Positions 61,206-64,000 of a DNA stretch of 64,000 nucleotides are shown here, in pieces. The position numbers were made by a program, and so were the translations under genes. The stretch spans positions 6,819,622 to 6,883,621 of the forward strand of contig JARUPZ010000011.1 of assembly GCA_031213475.1 (NCBI GenBank), written 5' to 3'. The notes under the pieces are model-generated. The model was not told where the DNA came from, did not search any database, and was given only the letters and a program-made list of their open reading frames with translations. The DNA comes from Nereocystis luetkeana. Its lineage: Eukaryota > Sar > Phaeophyceae > Laminariales > Laminariaceae. How positions within the stretch are numbered: position 1 is the first letter of the stretch; every line of letters begins with the position of its first letter.

Positions 61206-64000
61206 GGCGGACACGCCAGGAGGGGCAGGTCAGGCGCTGGAGAGCGGGCCGTTAATAGGGGGGCAGAACGATCGGGGCGGCACTGCTGGAAATGCCACAG
61301 GGAACCGTCAGGCCGCGGGGAACAGGGACGATACGTCAGCGGGACAAGTGGGGACCCCCTGGACAACATCCAGCACAGCCCTGGCCAGGTGCACCCTCGG
61401 GATACTAAACGTGCGGGAAGGAGGTGATGCGCTAACTCCTCTTCCGACGGCAGAGTGGACCCCCGGGGCCCAAAACGCGTTGGAGGCAGGGGACGATTTG
61501 CCTCCTTTTCCGACAGCGGCGGTGTCCACAACGGAGGGAACGGTCCCGGCGGCGGAGAGCGGTCCGCAAACTAGGGGGCAGGTGGAGCAGGGAGGAGCTG
61601 CTGAGAGTGCCGTAGAAAGCCGTCACACCGAGGGGGGTAGGGATGCCGCGCTAGCGGGACAAGTGGAGATCCTTCAAGCAAGGCCCAGTACCGTCTCTGC
61701 AATATTTGCGGCGGCAGCGTCCCCTAGATCAACTGGAAGCGAATCGCCCTCGCGCGAGGGCGGCCAAGGTGGAATGGAGGCAAATGTTGGAGGTTCCTGT
61801 CAAAGTGCTGCGCGGCCTCTGCCCCCGGCGGCCGAAACAACACCACCGGGAGGAGAAGCCCTGGCGTCGGAGGGTGACTCGCGGATAGGGGGGCAAGTGG
61901 ATCAGAAAAATGATGTTGTAGTAGCGATGGCAAACCTTCAAACAGCCAGAGACAGGGATGTCACGCCCTCGGGACGCTTGGGGGTCCCCTTGACACCATC
62001 CGGCGCCCCCCCAGCAATAGCTGGGAATACTTCCTCTGAACCTGGTAGCGCAGCCAGGGAGTGGGGGGGCACAGGAGGTGGACGAGGTCGACCGCGTGGG
62101 TCTAGGAGGGGGTCCCGAGCGACAAGCACTGGGAGAGAGGCCGTCACGAACCGGGGAAGAATCCCTCGAGCCGGCGGCAGTGAGCCACCCTCGGTCCCTG
62201 AACCGAGAGGGGGCAGCGAGTCGCCCCCGACGCCCGGATCGAGAGGAGGCAGCGAGCTTCGTTCGGATCCTGGATCGAGAGGGGGAGGTGGCGAAGAGAG
62301 AGAACTCACCAGGGAAGGAGAAGGTGGCGAGGGGGGAGGATCAGCCTCCGGGGGCGTAGGGCGACTCCGTGCATCCATTGGCACCAGTCAAGACGGCGTG
62401 ATGTGCGGGGGATGCCGAGCGGCAGTTGCTCGGGGGCACCGAGTGGTAGGGCTGCCATGTGGAAACCAGCACGTTATGCACGCGCGGTGTGTGGTGGAAG
62501 CTATTCGAAGGAGGGGGTCACACGCACAACTCATTGGCGCTACACGAGGGTGCACAGCCCGCCATGGGAGACGGGAATCACTGGATGCAGCAGTTCAGGC
62601 TGATCCTGGACTCCGGGTTACGATCGCAGGACTTGGAGGAAGGCCGGACAACAACTACGATGAGCGGGGGGAAGAGCTTTGTTACCCGTGGGACCAGAAT
62701 TCGTTAGGAATAGCAGGGCCACTCGATGATATTTCTCTCGAGCATCTCCAACAACGTTTCATCACCGTTGTTAAGGTGCAGCCGGGGCTAGCTACTGTCC
62801 ATGCCAAGCTTCTCACCCACGTGCTCGGTCTCCTGAACCACGCCCTCGGAGCGCATCGGCCAAACAGACACTCCGAGACGCCGAGTTCGCTCCTGAGGGC
62901 CATCAAGCTGTGGTACATAGTGCCAGCACTGCTACACTCGCAGGACAGCCGCGTGAAGCGACGCGAGAGATTCGCGTCCGTCGAACGTGGTGACATCACG
63001 CTTATTCTCCCGTGGTTGATGGAGTACACCAGTCGAGCATCGACACGGCGCCGGGGCCCAACCTCCGAAGCCACAGATGCGGCTAAGTACGAGAGAGCGT
63101 CGTCAGCCTGTCGCCACTCGGGCGGGGTTTCGGTGGCAGCACGCGGTCTTCTCGCGGAAGCTCGAGCGCCCGGCGACGAGGTGACATGGGAGCGGGTGAA
63201 AGCCAAATTCCCGGGGGAAGACCGTGCCTCCATCTCCGAGTCGGCAGTGGCAGCGGTAGCAGCAAGCTCTACGGAACCGGAGGAAGGGAGTGTTCCCAAC
63301 TGGCGTCCAGAGCAAGAGTTCGATTCGCAGGTGGCCCTCGACATCATCAACTCCCGAAATGCGTTATCAGGCGCGGGGAGTGACGGTCTACGCTTCTCAC
63401 ACCTGCAGTCGATCATCAGGACCGGCTTCGGTCGCGAGAAATTTGGAGCTAGCATCGAGGCCCTTTGGAGGCGGATCTTCGACGACCCCGGTGCATTCTC
63501 GCCGGAATTCTGGCAGCTCTTCTTGCAGTCCAACCTCACTGCCTTGGGGGAAAAATGTCGACCCGTATGTGTAGGTATGACATGGAGGCGACTTCTCGCA
63601 GCAGGGACGATGCGGCAGTGGCGGCCACGGCTGGAAGAGATTAATCGTGAGGCAAGGCAGTTTGGGGTAGGGGTTCGAGGGGGGGTGGAGCAGGTACCTC
63701 TACGCGCCCGGGTGCACCATGAGGCAAGAAACTGGCTCATCCTAACTGACTGTGCCAACGCCTTCAACACTGTAAAGCGGACGGCAGTACTTGCCGAGGC
63801 GGCCACTTGCGTGCCCGCGCTCACGCCGTTCATTGCTAAATGCTACGGCGAGAGGCCCGCCCCTACGTCCTTCCAGGTGGATTCGGGGGAGCGGCGCAAA
63901 ATTGACTGTTCCAGTGGAGTGCAGCAAGGGGATGCCATGGGCCCGGCACTGTTCTGTATGCCACTGCTGTCAATACTCAAGCGGGTCCGTGAGGAGTTCG
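60271..64000 (+). CDS. Non-LTR retrotransposon polyprotein, 3' part: zinc modules and reverse transcriptase (runs off the window)
   Basis: Frame open to the window end. The first ATG (60271) overlaps the upstream ORF by 25 nt in the -1 frame. Order: a second copy of the last zinc module (CIYCGEDIENS, TCDHDNGQLVHAGCMLDRAE, CVECGSEWP) and its SPTSSF/REWQAAAADYR block. Next come Gly/Ala-rich repeats (TLGVRNALEAGD, QNALEAGDDLPPFPTA), an RGG/GSRGGSE linker, and another RING-like module (MCGGCRAAVARGHRVVGLPC, HVMHARC, CTARH). A helical region follows (LLTHVLGLLNHALGAH, WYIVPALL). The reverse transcriptase then has NSRNALSGAGSDGLRFSHLQ (motif 0/1), EKCRPVCVGMTWRRLLAAG (2), LILTDCANAFNTVKR with the first catalytic Asp (A), and CSSGVQQGDAMGPALF (B). 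Motif C lies beyond the edge. The layout suggests a single-ORF non-LTR element, but the clade cannot be fixed without the C-terminus. Confidence 0.85.
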   Translation, partial: MGRTTDEVNPRCPKGAGGRCTLPPFPTPVAAPPERTDSAQGDDRLARGQHGQRGAAPGSPESREITRDTALVGLCIYCGEDIENSDRNPEVDHLRTTITCDHDNGQLVHAGCMLDRAERLACGHTDPRPCVECGSEWPVRTRPPHPAELTEDLPRPRPGGRWSAVGGALQFAELLEEEGTQLVPASYVTTGHHHTFEHMVRTHGRSPTSSFLLCSLFSDALGMPQAAYLDFPRTREWQAAAADYRERFAAHAIRPRDIMLRLPNRRIYIAPQAQEFLAGLHAEWEERLTRWTLGVRNALEAGDVVPPFRTAVADTPGGAGQALESGPLIGGQNDRGGTAGNATGNRQAAGNRDDTSAGQVGTPWTTSSTALARCTLGILNVREGGDALTPLPTAEWTPGAQNALEAGDDLPPFPTAAVSTTEGTVPAAESGPQTRGQVEQGGAAESAVESRHTEGGRDAALAGQVEILQARPSTVSAIFAAAASPRSTGSESPSREGGQGGMEANVGGSCQSAARPLPPAAETTPPGGEALASEGDSRIGGQVDQKNDVVVAMANLQTARDRDVTPSGRLGVPLTPSGAPPAIAGNTSSEPGSAAREWGGTGGGRGRPRGSRRGSRATSTGREAVTNRGRIPRAGGSEPPSVPEPRGGSESPPTPGSRGGSELRSDPGSRGGGGEERELTREGEGGEGGGSASGGVGRLRASIGTSQDGVMCGGCRAAVARGHRVVGLPCGNQHVMHARCVVEAIRRRGSHAQLIGATRGCTARHGRRESLDAAVQADPGLRVTIAGLGGRPDNNYDERGEELCYPWDQNSLGIAGPLDDISLEHLQQRFITVVKVQPGLATVHAKLLTHVLGLLNHALGAHRPNRHSETPSSLLRAIKLWYIVPALLHSQDSRVKRRERFASVERGDITLILPWLMEYTSRASTRRRGPTSEATDAAKYERASSACRHSGGVSVAARGLLAEARAPGDEVTWERVKAKFPGEDRASISESAVAAVAASSTEPEEGSVPNWRPEQEFDSQVALDIINSRNALSGAGSDGLRFSHLQSIIRTGFGREKFGASIEALWRRIFDDPGAFSPEFWQLFLQSNLTALGEKCRPVCVGMTWRRLLAAGTMRQWRPRLEEINREARQFGVGVRGGVEQVPLRARVHHEARNWLILTDCANAFNTVKRTAVLAEAATCVPALTPFIAKCYGERPAPTSFQVDSGERRKIDCSSGVQQGDAMGPALFCMPLLSILKRVREEF

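Overview
This is a nuclear window of a eukaryote, most likely a photosynthetic stramenopile and plausibly a brown alga. Four things point there. One gene begins with a bipartite plastid-targeting presequence (signal peptide followed by a Phe at the cleavage point, the ASAF-type motif of red-derived secondary plastids). Another is TMEM107, a ciliary transition-zone protein, so the organism makes flagellated cells. Genes are intron-rich, with short, mostly phase-0 exons in kilobase-scale introns. Transposon relics and microsatellites fill the rest. The species is inferred, not seen. A run of 100 N at 26639-26738 marks an assembly gap.

Left part (1-10.8 kb): a minus-strand plastid-targeted PDZ-type protein gene (exons 3620-4033 and 2636-2776) whose downstream intron carries a diverged minisatellite split by an inverted-repeat element. 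It is followed by a block in which four Harbinger-like non-autonomous elements lie nearly end to end (7634-10790), the first of them inserted in a piggyBac-like MITE. Centre-left (10.9-28.9 kb): two plus-strand host genes, an LRAT/NC-domain protein (10993-13903) and a Golgi seven-transmembrane protein of the GPR107/GPR108 (GOST/LU7TM) family (17416-28883). The exons for the last two helices of the latter were not found, and the N gap lies where they should be.

Centre-right (28.9-49.7 kb): the minus-strand TMEM107 gene, convergent with the GPR107 gene. Its 54-residue first exon (49466-49627), 35-residue second exon (41250-41354) and 38-residue third exon (35718-35831) are separated by introns of about 8.1 and 5.4 kb. 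These introns hold most of the roughly 20 copies of a 110-bp palindromic mariner-like MITE, plus piggyBac-like MITEs, a 250-bp TIR element, tRNA-derived repeats, LINE 3' ends and (AAC)n-tailed elements. Many insertions are nested and give a relative chronology.

Right part (49.7-64 kb): retrotransposon territory. It contains a minus-strand Pro/Arg/Gln-rich ORF with 74-residue repeats and a single nonsense codon (50519-52693), a 1.26-kb element that is the inverted partner of the one at 5963-7227, a LINE 3' end with an internal TAG, and a long plus-strand non-LTR retrotransposon (56435 to beyond 64000). This last element has N-terminal 52-residue repeats, at least five Cys/His RING-like modules and a reverse transcriptase domain. 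An internal 842-bp duplication shows that its two present ORFs were one: a TGG-to-TGA change and a 1-nt deletion split them. This multi-RING, reverse-transcriptase polyprotein is the least familiar coding system in the window.
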